The position numbers and the translations under genes are program-made. A model generated the notes under the pieces. That model saw only the letters and a list, made by a program, of their open reading frames with translations, ran no database searches and had not been told where the DNA came from. This document shows positions 7,750 through 14,449 of a DNA stretch of 14,449 nucleotides, one piece after another; the stretch's first letter is position 1; each line of letters starts with the position of its first letter. The stretch comes from Clostridium sp. UBA6758 (lineage in GTDB: Bacteria > Bacillota > Clostridia > Clostridiales > Clostridiaceae): contig DKGY01000116.1 of the NCBI GenBank assembly GCA_002453475.1, positions 188,421 to 202,869 on the forward strand, written 5' to 3'.

Positions 7750-7778
7750 ATAATATCAAATCAGAGTGTTTATGTCAA
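7750..7778 (-). promoter_or_regulatory. Sigma-A promoter of the isc operon
   Basis: TTGACA at 7778-7773, a 17-nt spacer and TATTAT at 7755-7750 on the minus strand; one mismatch to full consensus. The predicted start is about 35 nt before the iscR ATG. It lies in the 148-nt gap shared with the divergent desulfurase gene. Confidence 0.88.
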
Positions 7779-7823
7779 CTATTCTTTTAATATCTGCACC
7801 AATAAAATATATCTTTAATAATA

Positions 7824-7829
7824 TATAAT
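7824..7829 (+). promoter_or_regulatory. Possible -10 box of the divergent desulfurase gene
   Basis: TATAAT lies 29 nt before the ATG and 16 nt before the AAGGAGG site (7845-7851). No recognisable -35 box is present at 16-18 nt upstream, so this promoter may be weak or need an activator. The surrounding DNA is so AT-rich that a chance match is possible. Confidence 0.35.
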
Positions 7830-7857
7830 AACAACTATTTATTTAAGGAGGTAAAAA

Positions 7858-9201
7858 ATGAGTAACTTTAAGGATAACCCATATAGAGAGTTGGTTTATG
7901 GAGTAGATATTAAAGTTCCATTATTAGATAAATCATATTGCATAGGTATCAATTTCGATAATGCAGCTACAACGCCTCCATTAAAATCTGTAATTGATGA
8001 AGTAATAAATTTTTCTCCTTATTACTCCTCAATACATCGAGGAGATGGATATAAATCACAATTATCCACCTATATGTATGAGACCTCAAGAGAAATTGTG
8101 AAATTTTTCATAAATGATTATAGCGATATGATGGATGTTATATATGTAAAAAACTGTACTGAAGCTATAAATAAGCTAGCTGGTATATTATCTAGCCAAT
8201 ATAAGGAATCAATTATTCTATCCACTTCTATGGAGCATCATTCTAATGATTTGCCATGGAGAAAAAACTTTGAAGTTAAATATGTAGAAGTAGATGATGA
8301 AGGTTATTTAGATATGAATGACTTAAAATCTAAACTAGAACTATATAATGGAAGAATTTCTTTGGTTGCAATAACTGGAGCTTCAAATGTTACTGGTATT
8401 AAAAATCCTATATATACCATAGCAAATTTAGCTCATAGTTATGGAGCTAAGATTTTAGTGGACGGAGCTCAACTAATTCCTCACAGTAAATTTTCTGTAG
8501 GACTTCAACTCCCTTTAGGACCTATTGATTTTGTTGCTTTTTCAGCACATAAGATGTATGCCCCATTTGGTTGTGGTGTATTAATTGGACCTAAAGATTT
8601 TTTCAATGAGTATGAACCTGACCATACCGGTGGAGGAACCATTAAATTCGTATCTCACGATAAAGTAATATGGACTGCTTCCCCTGATAAGGAAGAAGCT
8701 GGATCTCCAAACCTTATTGGTTCAATAGCTTTAGGTGCTGCTATAAATCAACTTTCACAAATTGGAATGTCAAATATAGATGAATATGAAAAATATTTAA
8801 CTGTATATACTACAAAACATCTTCAATCTATACATTCAGTAACAATATATAGCAATTATTCCGACTTTCAAAATAAAGTTAGCATTATTCCATTTAATAT
8901 AGAGGGAATGCACCATACTATAGTTGCTAAAATACTGGCTTATGAATTTGGCATTGCTGTAAGAAGTGGATGTTTCTGTGCTCATCCATATCTACAAAGG
9001 CTTTTAAAAATTCCTGACTCCATGATAGAAAAATTGACTCTTGTATCTAAAGATATTCAGCCTGGTATGGTTAGAGTTAGTTTTGGAATTTACAATACAA
9101 TAGATGAAATCGATAAGTTTTTATATGCCATAAAAAAAATTACAGATAATAAGGGTTATTATCTTAAAAAATATAGCTCAATACAAAGTAGCTTAATATA
9201 A
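7858..9201 (+). CDS. SufS-like cysteine desulfurase (class V aminotransferase fold)
   Basis: A 447-residue PLP enzyme of the class V aminotransferase fold, closest in motif order to group II (SufS/CsdA-type) desulfurases. Seen: NFDNAATTPP (32-41), KNCTEAIN (98-105), EHHSNDLPW with the PLP-stacking His at 127 or 128, ITGASNVTG (172-180), DGAQLIPH (202-209), PLP lysine Lys232 in SAHKMYAPFG, HTGGGT, AGSPN (281-285), and RSGCFCAHP, where Cys374 aligns with the SufS catalytic cysteine and Cys372 is an extra thiol. It is longer than SufS (about 406) through N- and C-terminal tails. Start: AAGGAGG 6 nt before the ATG. It is monocistronic, divergent from iscR, with no SufU/SufBCD nearby; its acceptor and even its exact substrate are therefore unproven. 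A selenocysteine lyase or other class V lyase is possible. Confidence 0.85.
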   Translation: MSNFKDNPYRELVYGVDIKVPLLDKSYCIGINFDNAATTPPLKSVIDEVINFSPYYSSIHRGDGYKSQLSTYMYETSREIVKFFINDYSDMMDVIYVKNCTEAINKLAGILSSQYKESIILSTSMEHHSNDLPWRKNFEVKYVEVDDEGYLDMNDLKSKLELYNGRISLVAITGASNVTGIKNPIYTIANLAHSYGAKILVDGAQLIPHSKFSVGLQLPLGPIDFVAFSAHKMYAPFGCGVLIGPKDFFNEYEPDHTGGGTIKFVSHDKVIWTASPDKEEAGSPNLIGSIALGAAINQLSQIGMSNIDEYEKYLTVYTTKHLQSIHSVTIYSNYSDFQNKVSIIPFNIEGMHHTIVAKILAYEFGIAVRSGCFCAHPYLQRLLKIPDSMIEKLTLVSKDIQPGMVRVSFGIYNTIDEIDKFLYAIKKITDNKGYYLKKYSSIQSSLI

Positions 9202-9315
9202 AAAGCCGTCCCAGAATCCACTAAGTTTTACTCTGTGTTGAAATTGAATTTAAGTAGTTTAAGTTCAATTTCAACATTAATGTAACACATAGGTAAGTTA
9301 TCTGAGACAGCTTTT
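9201..9315. terminator. 115-bp nested palindrome, probable bidirectional terminator or MITE remnant
   Basis: Outer arms AAAAGCCGTCCCAGA (9201-9215) and TCTGAGACAGCTTTT (9301-9315) are complementary at 13 of 15 positions, and at all 15 as minus-strand RNA using two U-G pairs. Inside, TGTTGAAATTGAA (9236-9248) and TTCAATTTCAACA (9264-9276) form a perfect 13-bp stem. T-rich tails follow on both strands. It starts at the desulfurase stop codon and could end both that gene and the convergent trpB transcript. Its length is unusual for a terminator, so a small mobile-element remnant is possible. Confidence 0.6.
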
Positions 9316-9568
9316 ATATTTTAATTAAACTAATTTGTTATTTCGATTAAAAGTGCTAATAATGCATCTGTTAATATTCCTCATCCAGATATATTTATAC
9401 TTTTGAAAGTCAGAACCCCTTCAAACTTACATGAATAGAATAACTATTTACCTAGTTTCCTATATAAATATTTATATAAAAAACTAGGTAAAATTTTCAT
9501 ACTCAAAGTAAAATAAAAGAATTTCATTTATAAAATTATATGATTAAATTAGCGACAGCTTAAATGTA
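9316..9568. other. AT-rich noncoding gap between convergent genes
   Basis: Together with the 115-bp palindrome this makes a 367-bp gap between the desulfurase and trpB 3' ends. I found no credible reading frame, RNA gene or ribosome site. Its one clear structure is the perfect palindrome at 9447-9492. The word GACAGCTT recurs near 9555 as in the palindrome arm, but is too short to interpret. Confidence 0.6.
9447..9492. repeat. Perfect AT-rich palindrome
   Basis: Arms TTTACCTAGTTT (9447-9458) and AAACTAGGTAAA (9481-9492) are perfect 12-bp complements. The space between them is itself mostly a perfect 18-bp palindrome, TATATAAATATTTATATA (9461-9478). No long T-run follows on either strand, so a simple terminator is not certain. 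It lies in the 3' region of trpB and may protect or end its transcript, or be a decayed mobile element. Confidence 0.55.
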
Positions 9569-10735
9569 CTAATTAAAAAGTTTACTTATAGTAGACACAT
9601 CCTTGTCACCTCGTCCTGAAAGACTTACTACTATCACTTCATTTTGTTTTAGAGTTTTTGCTAATTTAATAGTGTAAGCAATAGCATGAGCACTTTCAAC
9701 GGCTGGTATTATTCCCTCTAACTTTGATAAAGTCATAAAAGCATTTATAGCTTCATTATCTGTAATATATTTATAGCTTGCTCTACCAATTTCACTTAAA
9801 AATGCATGTTCAGGACCAACTCCTGGATAGTCAAGTCCAGGGGAAATAGAATACGCTTCCTTAACATCTCCACTATCATTCTTTAAAACAAGGGTATTCA
9901 TACCATGAATAATAGCCTCTCTTCCTTTTGTTATTGTAGCAGCATGCATTTCTGTTTCTACTCCATCCCCTGCTGCCTCTACTCCAACAAGATTAACATC
10001 TTTATCTTCTAGGAAGGCTGTAAATATTCCAATGGCATTACTTCCTCCCCCAACACAGGCAACTACATAATTAGGAAGTTTATTTTCCTTTTCTAATATT
10101 TGTTTTCTAGCCTCTTCACCAATTATTTTCTGAAATTCCTTAACAATCCTTGGGTAAGGATGAGGTCCAACTGCAGAACCAAGGACATAAAAAGTATCTG
10201 AAATATTTTTAACCCATTTTTCTAAAGCTTCATTCACTGCATCATTTAATGTTTTAGTACCACTATTTGCTGGAGTAACTTTTGCTCCTAATATTTTCAT
10301 TTTAAACACATTAAGCTCTTGTCTTTTTATATCTTCCTCCCCCATTACAATTTCACATTCCATTCCAAATTTTGCGGCTAAAGTAGCTGTGGCAACTCCA
10401 TGTTGACCAGCTCCTGTTTCTGCAATTACTTTATTTTTACCCATTCTCTTAGCCAATAGTATTTGTCCTAAAACATTATTTATTTTATGGGCTCCTGTAT
10501 GATTTAAATCTTCCCTCTTTAAATACACTTTAGCTCCTTCGCAAAACTTTGTTAGGTTCTCAGCAAAATATAATGGTGTTTCCCTACCACTATAATCTTT
10601 TAAATAATAATTATACTCCCTCATAAATTCCTTATCTTCAATAGCTTTTTCAAAAGCCTCTTCTAACTCACCTAAAGCCTTTTTCACATCATCTGAAACA
10701 TAGGCTCCACCATATTTACCAAAGTATCCTTTCAT
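9569..10735 (-). CDS. trpB: Tryptophan synthase beta chain (stand-alone)
   Basis: A PLP enzyme joining indole and L-serine to form L-tryptophan. It is 388 residues, normal for the TrpB1 class that usually pairs with TrpA. Seen: GKYGGAYV near the N-terminus, [12 protein letters not shown] (50-61), PLP lysine Lys84 in [22 protein letters not shown] with catalytic Glu107, the phosphate-binding [20 protein letters not shown], and the C-terminal SLSGRGDKD. Start: the ATG at 10735 has AAGGAGA 7 nt upstream; a TTG-started extension to 10756 would contain that site and is rejected. No trpA or other trp gene is in the window, so it may be for indole salvage or rely on a distant trpA. It is controlled by its own promoter and tryptophan T-box. 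Confidence 0.96.
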   Translation of the reverse strand: MKGYFGKYGGAYVSDDVKKALGELEEAFEKAIEDKEFMREYNYYLKDYSGRETPLYFAENLTKFCEGAKVYLKREDLNHTGAHKINNVLGQILLAKRMGKNKVIAETGAGQHGVATATLAAKFGMECEIVMGEEDIKRQELNVFKMKILGAKVTPANSGTKTLNDAVNEALEKWVKNISDTFYVLGSAVGPHPYPRIVKEFQKIIGEEARKQILEKENKLPNYVVACVGGGSNAIGIFTAFLEDKDVNLVGVEAAGDGVETEMHAATITKGREAIIHGMNTLVLKNDSGDVKEAYSISPGLDYPGVGPEHAFLSEIGRASYKYITDNEAINAFMTLSKLEGIIPAVESAHAIAYTIKLAKTLKQNEVIVVSLSGRGDKDVSTISKLFN

Positions 10736-10878
10736 AATAAACTCTCCTTTTCTCAAAAAATAATTCTATAATTTTTATTAAATCTATTAAGTTTTTCTTT
10801 AACTTCTTTACACTCTCATTTCATACATACCACCACCTAAAACAAGCCAAATACTCCCACACAATAATAAAAAGCAAT

Positions 10879-10911
10879 AAAAAAACTCCGCCCTATAAAA
10901 ATAGGACGGAG
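10879..10911 (-). terminator. Rho-independent terminator of the trpB T-box
   Basis: On the minus strand CTCCGTCCTAT (10911-10901) pairs with ATAGGGCGGAG (10896-10886) over 11 positions with one U-G pair, around a 4-nt loop, followed by seven T residues. It lies directly after the T-box motif and about 145 nt ahead of the trpB ATG. Confidence 0.93.
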
Positions 10912-11165
10912 ATAGTTCCGTGGTGCCACCTAAATTGCCATTGATAAATACACTAATACAAATTTATCAATATGCCTCTTAATTTCAAGTACTTACATAC
11001 TCTATCTACTATAACGTGTAGCCTACGATATCAAGTACTCTCACCATTGATTTCCTCTTATTTCTCAAAGGTCCATTCATCTAATTCCTTCATGCTAGGA
11101 TTCCACCATCCCCAACTCTCTTTATCAAAGCTAAATTAAACTACTCTTCCTTATCATCAAACTAA
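10879..11165 (-). promoter_or_regulatory. T-box riboswitch, tryptophan specifier (trpB leader)
   Basis: A leader that reads the charging state of tRNA-Trp. Seen on the minus strand: GATGATAAGGAAGAGTAGTT, the 5' side of Stem I with its GA motif and specifier loop; AGAGAG and GGGGATGGTGGAAT of the distal region; GAA-TGG-ACCTTTGAG with TGG at 11073-11075 as specifier for tryptophan; a Stem III region with the AAGTACTT-containing arms; and T-box AGGTGGCACCACGG at 10918-10931, followed by the terminator. The specifier matches trpB, so the system is self-consistent. Confidence 0.95.
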
Positions 11166-11200
11166 ATTATATTTATTTTTTACCATTGTATGTTTTTTCT

Positions 11201-11230
11201 ATTATATATTTTATACAGTGGACATGTCAA
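11201..11230 (-). promoter_or_regulatory. Sigma-A promoter of trpB
   Basis: TTGACA at 11230-11225, an 18-nt spacer and TATAAT at 11206-11201 on the minus strand. The start would be near 11195, about 30 nt before T-box Stem I. Confidence 0.85.
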
Positions 11231-11379
11231 CACTATATAAAAAAACTATAGTACTTTCATCAACGATTATTAGTTATTATATAATAATCACTTGTTAAGT
11301 TATAATTTATATAAATTCTTCTACCATAACAGTATACTTTAACATAATATGGATATATTTTTTTGTGAGGTGTTATTGT
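11231..11379. other. AT-rich divergent intergenic region
   Basis: This stretch separates the trpB promoter from the plus-strand membrane-protein gene. Several TATA-like words occur (for example TATACT at 11333-11338), but none has a matching -35 box, so I cannot place the promoter of the small membrane protein. GAGG at 11367-11370 is its likely ribosome site. Confidence 0.5.
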
Positions 11380-11763
11380 ATGAATTTTATTAAATTTACA
11401 ACTAAATCAGAAATTATAACTTCAAGATCTATAAGAAAAAAATTACTTTTTATTTTCTTTTTAAATATTAGTGATTTATTTTTTACTTGGATCTTTGTCT
11501 GCAAGTATGGAGGCCTATTTTTTGAGGCTAATGTTATGGCAAAAAATATTGTGACTAATATTCCTCTATCTTTCTTTTTAAAAATGTCTATAGTATTGTT
11601 AGTTATCCTTTACTGGAATTATCGACTAAAAAGTGCAACATTAAATGGTCTATTAATTTCAAATATCACTGCTAATTTAGTGCTTACAATGTATATAATA
11701 ATCAATCTTCTTCATGGCTTTAATCTTATAGTTTTATTATATACAAAGAGAATACTATTTTAA
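11380..11763 (+). CDS. Small membrane protein, DUF5658-like
   Basis: A 127-residue hydrophobic protein of unknown function. I place it by motif in the DUF5658-type group: NISDLFFTW (29-37), an ensuing GG and EAN (49-51), and PLSFFLKM after it, a pattern of Asn-x-x-Asp and Glu-Ala-Asn residues near the first membrane helix. Membrane segments are likely at about 22-42, 58-80 and 98-121. The N-terminus is Lys/Arg-rich and likely cytosolic. The ATG at 11380 has GAGG 9 nt upstream; a GTG at 11365 would begin ahead of that site and is rejected. It stands alone on the plus strand and ends 12 nt from the end of the convergent acetyltransferase gene, with no visible terminator. Confidence 0.7.
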   Translation: MNFIKFTTKSEIITSRSIRKKLLFIFFLNISDLFFTWIFVCKYGGLFFEANVMAKNIVTNIPLSFFLKMSIVLLVILYWNYRLKSATLNGLLISNITANLVLTMYIIINLLHGFNLIVLLYTKRILF

Positions 11764-11775
11764 TAGCACTTATAA

Positions 11776-12213
11776 CTAACTATCCATTTTCCATTCCATA
11801 ATTAATTCATTTTTACCTGTAGCTTCATCAATTTGTGAAAGAATAATATTGAACCCTTCTCTTTTATAAAATTCTACTGCTCGTATATTCTCTTCATAAA
11901 CAGTAAGTGATAGCTTATTATATCTTTCCTTGGCATAGTGAATAAGTGCTTTACCTATACCTTTTGACTGATAATTAACATTTACAAAAACCGCACCTAT
12001 AAACTCACCCTTCATTATACTTAAAAATCCCTTAACTTTCCCTTCCTCTTCATAAATATAAGTTTCAGAATTTGGTATATATTGAGTTTTCACTAATTCA
12101 TAGTTAGAATTCCAGTAATCTTCATGTATAAAATTGTGAGCTGCTATATTGCTATTTAGCCATATATCCATTACTTCCTCTATATCTTCTATATTGAATA
12201 CTCGTATACTCAT
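11776..12213 (-). CDS. GNAT family N-acetyltransferase (YjaB-like)
   Basis: A 145-residue acetyl-CoA-dependent acetyltransferase; the acceptor is unknown. Seen: N-terminal IRVFNIEDIEEVMDIWLNSN, then central VFVNVNYQSKGIGKALIHYA, whose Q-x-x-G-x-G/A pattern (82-89) is the acetyl-CoA pyrophosphate loop, and the C-terminal NIRAVEFYKREGF (109-121), typical of the GNAT fold. The order and spacing, including IWLxS near the start, resemble E. coli YjaB. The ATG comes 4 nt after the NUDIX stop codon, and its ribosome site GAGGGTGG is inside the NUDIX gene, so translation is coupled. It is the last gene of the NUDIX-GNAT pair. Confidence 0.87.
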   Translation of the reverse strand: MSIRVFNIEDIEEVMDIWLNSNIAAHNFIHEDYWNSNYELVKTQYIPNSETYIYEEEGKVKGFLSIMKGEFIGAVFVNVNYQSKGIGKALIHYAKERYNKLSLTVYEENIRAVEFYKREGFNIILSQIDEATGKNELIMEWKMDS

Positions 12214-12217
12214 AGCA

Positions 12218-12781
12218 TTACCACCCTCTACTTTTTATTTTATCATTAAATTTATCATATAATTTTATCATATTAGGCTCGTTACTATATTTGTGGATTT
12301 CATCAATAGGAAGCCATTTAACTCCACTATTTTCATCTTCTTTAATTTTAACTTCTTCCTCTTCATCAGCTTCTAGCAAATATGCAAGGGATAGATGAAG
12401 ATGTGCTGATACATATTTTCCTCTTTTATAATGTCCAATAACCTCTATTATGTCTAGAGATAATATCTCTGGAGTAATAGGTCTTATATCTTCTACTCCT
12501 GTTTCTTCCTTAGCTTCTTTTATTGCTACATGAAGTAAATCTTCATCCCCATCAGCGTGACCACCTGTCCAACACCAAGTTTTATAAATATTATGATGAA
12601 CCATTAAAACTTTAGTTCTACGATTATTTACAATATAACCTGAACTGGTTACATGAATTAATGGATTTTCTCTAGTCAACAAATTATTAAATTGACTTAT
12701 ACTTAATAAAGCCACATTTTTATCTTTTGCTTCTTCCTCATTATGTGGAATATAATTTTTTATCTCCTCAATCCATCCCAT
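12218..12781 (-). CDS. NUDIX hydrolase
   Basis: A 187-residue hydrolase of nucleoside-diphosphate-linked compounds; substrate unknown. The Nudix box is at 74-96: Gly74, five residues, Glu80, seven residues, then KEAKEETGV, fitting GX5EX7REUXEEXGU with Lys88 in place of the usual Arg. The metal-binding core Glu89, Glu92 and Glu93 is intact. Upstream, WCWTGGHADGDED leads into the box; downstream, WLPIDEIHKYS is the typical C-terminal helix region. A basic N-terminal extension (1-45) precedes the fold. The ATG has AAAGGAGG 7 nt upstream. About 100 nt with a strong hairpin separates it from msrA, so it may start a new transcript with the coupled acetyltransferase; no clear promoter is visible. 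Confidence 0.9.
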   Translation of the reverse strand: MGWIEEIKNYIPHNEEEAKDKNVALLSISQFNNLLTRENPLIHVTSSGYIVNNRRTKVLMVHHNIYKTWCWTGGHADGDEDLLHVAIKEAKEETGVEDIRPITPEILSLDIIEVIGHYKRGKYVSAHLHLSLAYLLEADEEEEVKIKEDENSGVKWLPIDEIHKYSNEPNMIKLYDKFNDKIKSRGW

Positions 12782-12840
12782 GGTTAAGCCTCCTTTATAG
12801 CATTTTATAATTTAAAATTATTTACTTTATAGTAACATAA

Positions 12841-12876
12841 AGGTTCAATACAGTATAGATGAACTGCATTGAACCT
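12841..12876 (-). terminator. Hairpin after msrA, possible terminator
   Basis: On the minus strand AGGTTCAATGCAGT (12876-12863) pairs with ACTGTATTGAACCT (12854-12841) over 14 positions with one G-U pair and an 8-nt loop. It lies a few bases past the msrA stop. Only a short, broken T-run (TTATGTT) follows, so termination may be partial and let NUDIX be read through. Confidence 0.55.
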
Positions 12877-12880
12877 CTTA

Positions 12881-13354
12881 TCAATCTAAATTTATATGAC
12901 AATATCCATTAGGATTTTTCTTTAAATACCTTTGATGGTATTCTTCGGCTTTATAATAACTTTCTAAGGGTTTTATTTCTGTTGCTATCTTCTTTATATA
13001 GTTCTTTTGTAATTTCTCCATGGCTTTTATAATTATTTCTTCATCTGATTTATTAACATAATAAACTCCAGTTCTATATTGACTTCCTATATCATTTCCC
13101 TGTCTATTCAGTGTGGTTGGATCTATAATTGACCAAAATTTATTTAATATTTCTTCTAAGGGAATTATACTTTCATCAAAATCTACCATACATACTTCTG
13201 CAAAATATGTATTTCCATAGCAAACATCTTCATATATAGGATTTGTTGTCCTACCATTGGCATATCCCACTTCTGTATTTATTACACCATGAATTCTAGA
13301 AAAAAACTCCTCTACTCCCCAAAAGCATCCTCCTGCTAGTACAATTCTTTTCAT
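12881..13354 (-). CDS. msrA: Peptide methionine sulfoxide reductase MsrA
   Basis: It reduces the S-form of methionine sulfoxide in proteins and free methionine, repairing oxidative damage in the cytosol. It is 157 residues, short as in clostridial enzymes. Seen: the active-site GGCFWG with Cys10, VGYANG (29-34), NPIYEDVC (38-45), [22 protein letters not shown] (79-100 region), AEEYHQRYL (137-144), and a C-terminal YCHINLD with Cys152. The usual TGHAE/TGHVE segment is TYFAE here (49-53), but the key Glu53 is kept. A cysteine, not a UGA selenocysteine codon, is at the catalytic site. The ATG at 13354 has AAAGGAG 8 nt upstream; a GTG-started extension to 13375 is rejected. It follows the FUSC gene by 51 nt without a terminator. 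Confidence 0.95.
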   Translation of the reverse strand: MKRIVLAGGCFWGVEEFFSRIHGVINTEVGYANGRTTNPIYEDVCYGNTYFAEVCMVDFDESIIPLEEILNKFWSIIDPTTLNRQGNDIGSQYRTGVYYVNKSDEEIIIKAMEKLQKNYIKKIATEIKPLESYYKAEEYHQRYLKKNPNGYCHINLD

Positions 13355-13405
13355 TTTATTAACTCCTTTATACACTTTCTTTAATACCTATAATTTTTCT
13401 TACTA

Positions 13406-14449
13406 TTACATATGTCTTATCTTATTATTAAAGTCTTCATATAACTTCAATACAGCTTCTATACTTTCCTTCTTGACATCTTCATTTTTCTCATAGACCA
13501 TTAATACCCTATATCCTACTTCTATCACATATTTATTATTAATGGCTATGAATTTATTAATTTCTTCATCATTATATTGAAGATTTCTCATATAAAGCTT
13601 TTGACATAAAAGAGTTGAATGAATAATCAAATCTCTTATTTCATGAATCTGCTTATTACTTTTCAAAAATTCCATACTATCTTCTATGAGCTTTTTATTC
13701 AGCCTAGCAATTTTATCTATAAGTTGTTCCACTCCATCCTTTAGCCTATATGGGAAAACAACTCTATTGGCTATAACCACAATAATTACCCCTATAATTA
13801 CGTATACTATTCTATATAAAATCAATACATTTATATTTTCTGTGAAAGATGCTATACATATGGATGCGATAGCTGTAAATAGTGATATTTTATAATATTC
13901 TTTAAAAGCATAAATTAAGTAAAGAGAAATAGTTAAAATTCCTAAAGTAACTATTCTAGAATCCACCAGATTAATAAATATTCCTGTAAATAAAATGCCT
14001 AATATATTTCCTATAACTCTCTCTCTAGCCTTTTTAATAGTATCTTCATAATAAGGTTGCATAATAGACATTATAGTTATTGCTGCCCATATTACTTTAT
14101 AAAAACCTAAAAACTCTCCAATAAGTAGTGCTATAGTAAGGGTTATTGCCATTCTAATAGCAAATTTAAATCTTATAGTATTAGGTCTAAAATATTCTTT
14201 GAAGGTCACTCTGGTTTTATCTATGTCAGCTCTAGCCCACTCTTTGTATACTTTATTAGAACCTCTTTTCTCTATGGAGTTCAATTCATTAATACTACTA
14301 AGAAGGTTTTCTAGTATTAAGGACATCTCTAAGTGATATTCCTCATCTTTATTCGACTCTCTTATAAAGTTCTCAATAGATTTTTTTATAGTTTGTAGCT
14401 CTAAATCATCTTTGCATAACTCTATTATATCTTCTACTATTTCTTTTAA
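13406..14449 (-). CDS. FUSC-family membrane protein, 5' end cut by window edge
   Basis: An inner-membrane protein of the fusaric-acid-resistance/aromatic-acid exporter type (FUSC_2-like); the true substrate is unknown. 347 codons are visible. The frame stays open through the ATG at 14326 for 41 further codons to the edge (LKEIVEDIIELCKDDLELQT and on), so that ATG is internal and the gene begins outside. Family proteins of about 700 residues have two membrane halves; this looks like the linker and second half. Seen: YFRPNTIRFKFAIR, then about six membrane helices over roughly residues 90-230, including GFYKVIWAAITIMSIMQPYY and RVIGNILGIL, typical of FUSC domains. The soluble C-terminal tail is about 110 residues and helical. 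It likely heads or shares the msrA transcript. Confidence 0.85.
   Translation of the reverse strand, partial: LKEIVEDIIELCKDDLELQTIKKSIENFIRESNKDEEYHLEMSLILENLLSSINELNSIEKRGSNKVYKEWARADIDKTRVTFKEYFRPNTIRFKFAIRMAITLTIALLIGEFLGFYKVIWAAITIMSIMQPYYEDTIKKARERVIGNILGILFTGIFINLVDSRIVTLGILTISLYLIYAFKEYYKISLFTAIASICIASFTENINVLILYRIVYVIIGVIIVVIANRVVFPYRLKDGVEQLIDKIARLNKKLIEDSMEFLKSNKQIHEIRDLIIHSTLLCQKLYMRNLQYNDEEINKFIAINNKYVIEVGYRVLMVYEKNEDVKKESIEAVLKLYEDFNNKIRHM

Noticed and set aside
9550..9560. GACAGCTT shared with the arm of the 9201-9315 palindrome, as flanks of a lost insertion sequence
   Set aside because: Only eight bases match and the two are in the same orientation without transposase remnants between; chance is a good explanation.
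10736..10756. TTG-started N-terminal extension of trpB
   Set aside because: It would contain the AAGGAGA ribosome site; the ATG at 10735 is correctly spaced from it and matches the family N-terminus.
13355..13375. GTG-started extension of msrA
   Set aside because: It includes the AAAGGAG site of the proper ATG, and MsrA proteins of this type begin just before the GGCFWG motif.
13406..14326. FUSC protein as a complete 306-residue gene starting at 14326
   Set aside because: The same frame is open through that ATG for 41 more codons to the window edge, and the content is only the second half of the usual protein, so the gene is cut by the window rather than short.

Overview
The window is low-GC Clostridium-type DNA. 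The codons are AT-rich, the Shine-Dalgarno sites are strong (AAGGAGG type), and promoters read TTGACA/TATAAT. Two amino-acid genes carry T-box leaders, and an IscR-IscS-IscU-MnmA operon sits beside alaS, an order familiar from Clostridia. Nearly everything is on the minus strand. Only two genes, at 7858-9201 and 11380-11763, are on the plus strand.

Region 1 (1-7778, minus strand, transcribed right to left) is iron-sulfur and tRNA related. A TTGACA-17-TATTAT promoter (7750-7778) starts iscR, iscS, iscU and mnmA, which are overlapping or tightly spaced. A second IscU paralogue, a PRC-barrel protein and an AI-2E-type membrane protein follow. AlaS, cut by the left edge, comes next with its own perfect promoter and an alanine T-box (specifier GCU). 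IscS supplies sulfur, IscU is the cluster scaffold, MnmA uses persulfide sulfur to thiolate tRNA wobble uridine, and IscR is the likely regulator. A SufS-like cysteine desulfurase (7858-9201) diverges from iscR, so two desulfurases flank one regulator.

Region 2 (9202-9568) is noncoding and lies between convergent genes. It holds a 115-bp palindrome, a probable bidirectional terminator or MITE-like remnant, and a second perfect AT-rich palindrome.

Region 3 (9569-11230) is a lone trpB with its own promoter and a tryptophan T-box (specifier UGG). No trpA or other trp gene is in the window. The enzyme would allow tryptophan synthesis from indole and serine under control of tRNA-Trp charging.

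Region 4 (11380-14449) holds a small DUF5658-like membrane protein on the plus strand. It converges on a minus-strand group: a FUSC-type membrane protein that runs off the right edge, msrA, a NUDIX hydrolase and a GNAT acetyltransferase.

The points most worth a second look are three. A 64-bp hairpin-rich element with an 8-bp target duplication sits at the alaS transcription start. A leader hairpin appears to bury the ribosome site of the PRC-barrel gene. The second IscU has lost the LPPVK motif but kept all cluster ligands. I see no wholly new multigene system, CRISPR array, tRNA/rRNA gene, phage or intact insertion sequence.
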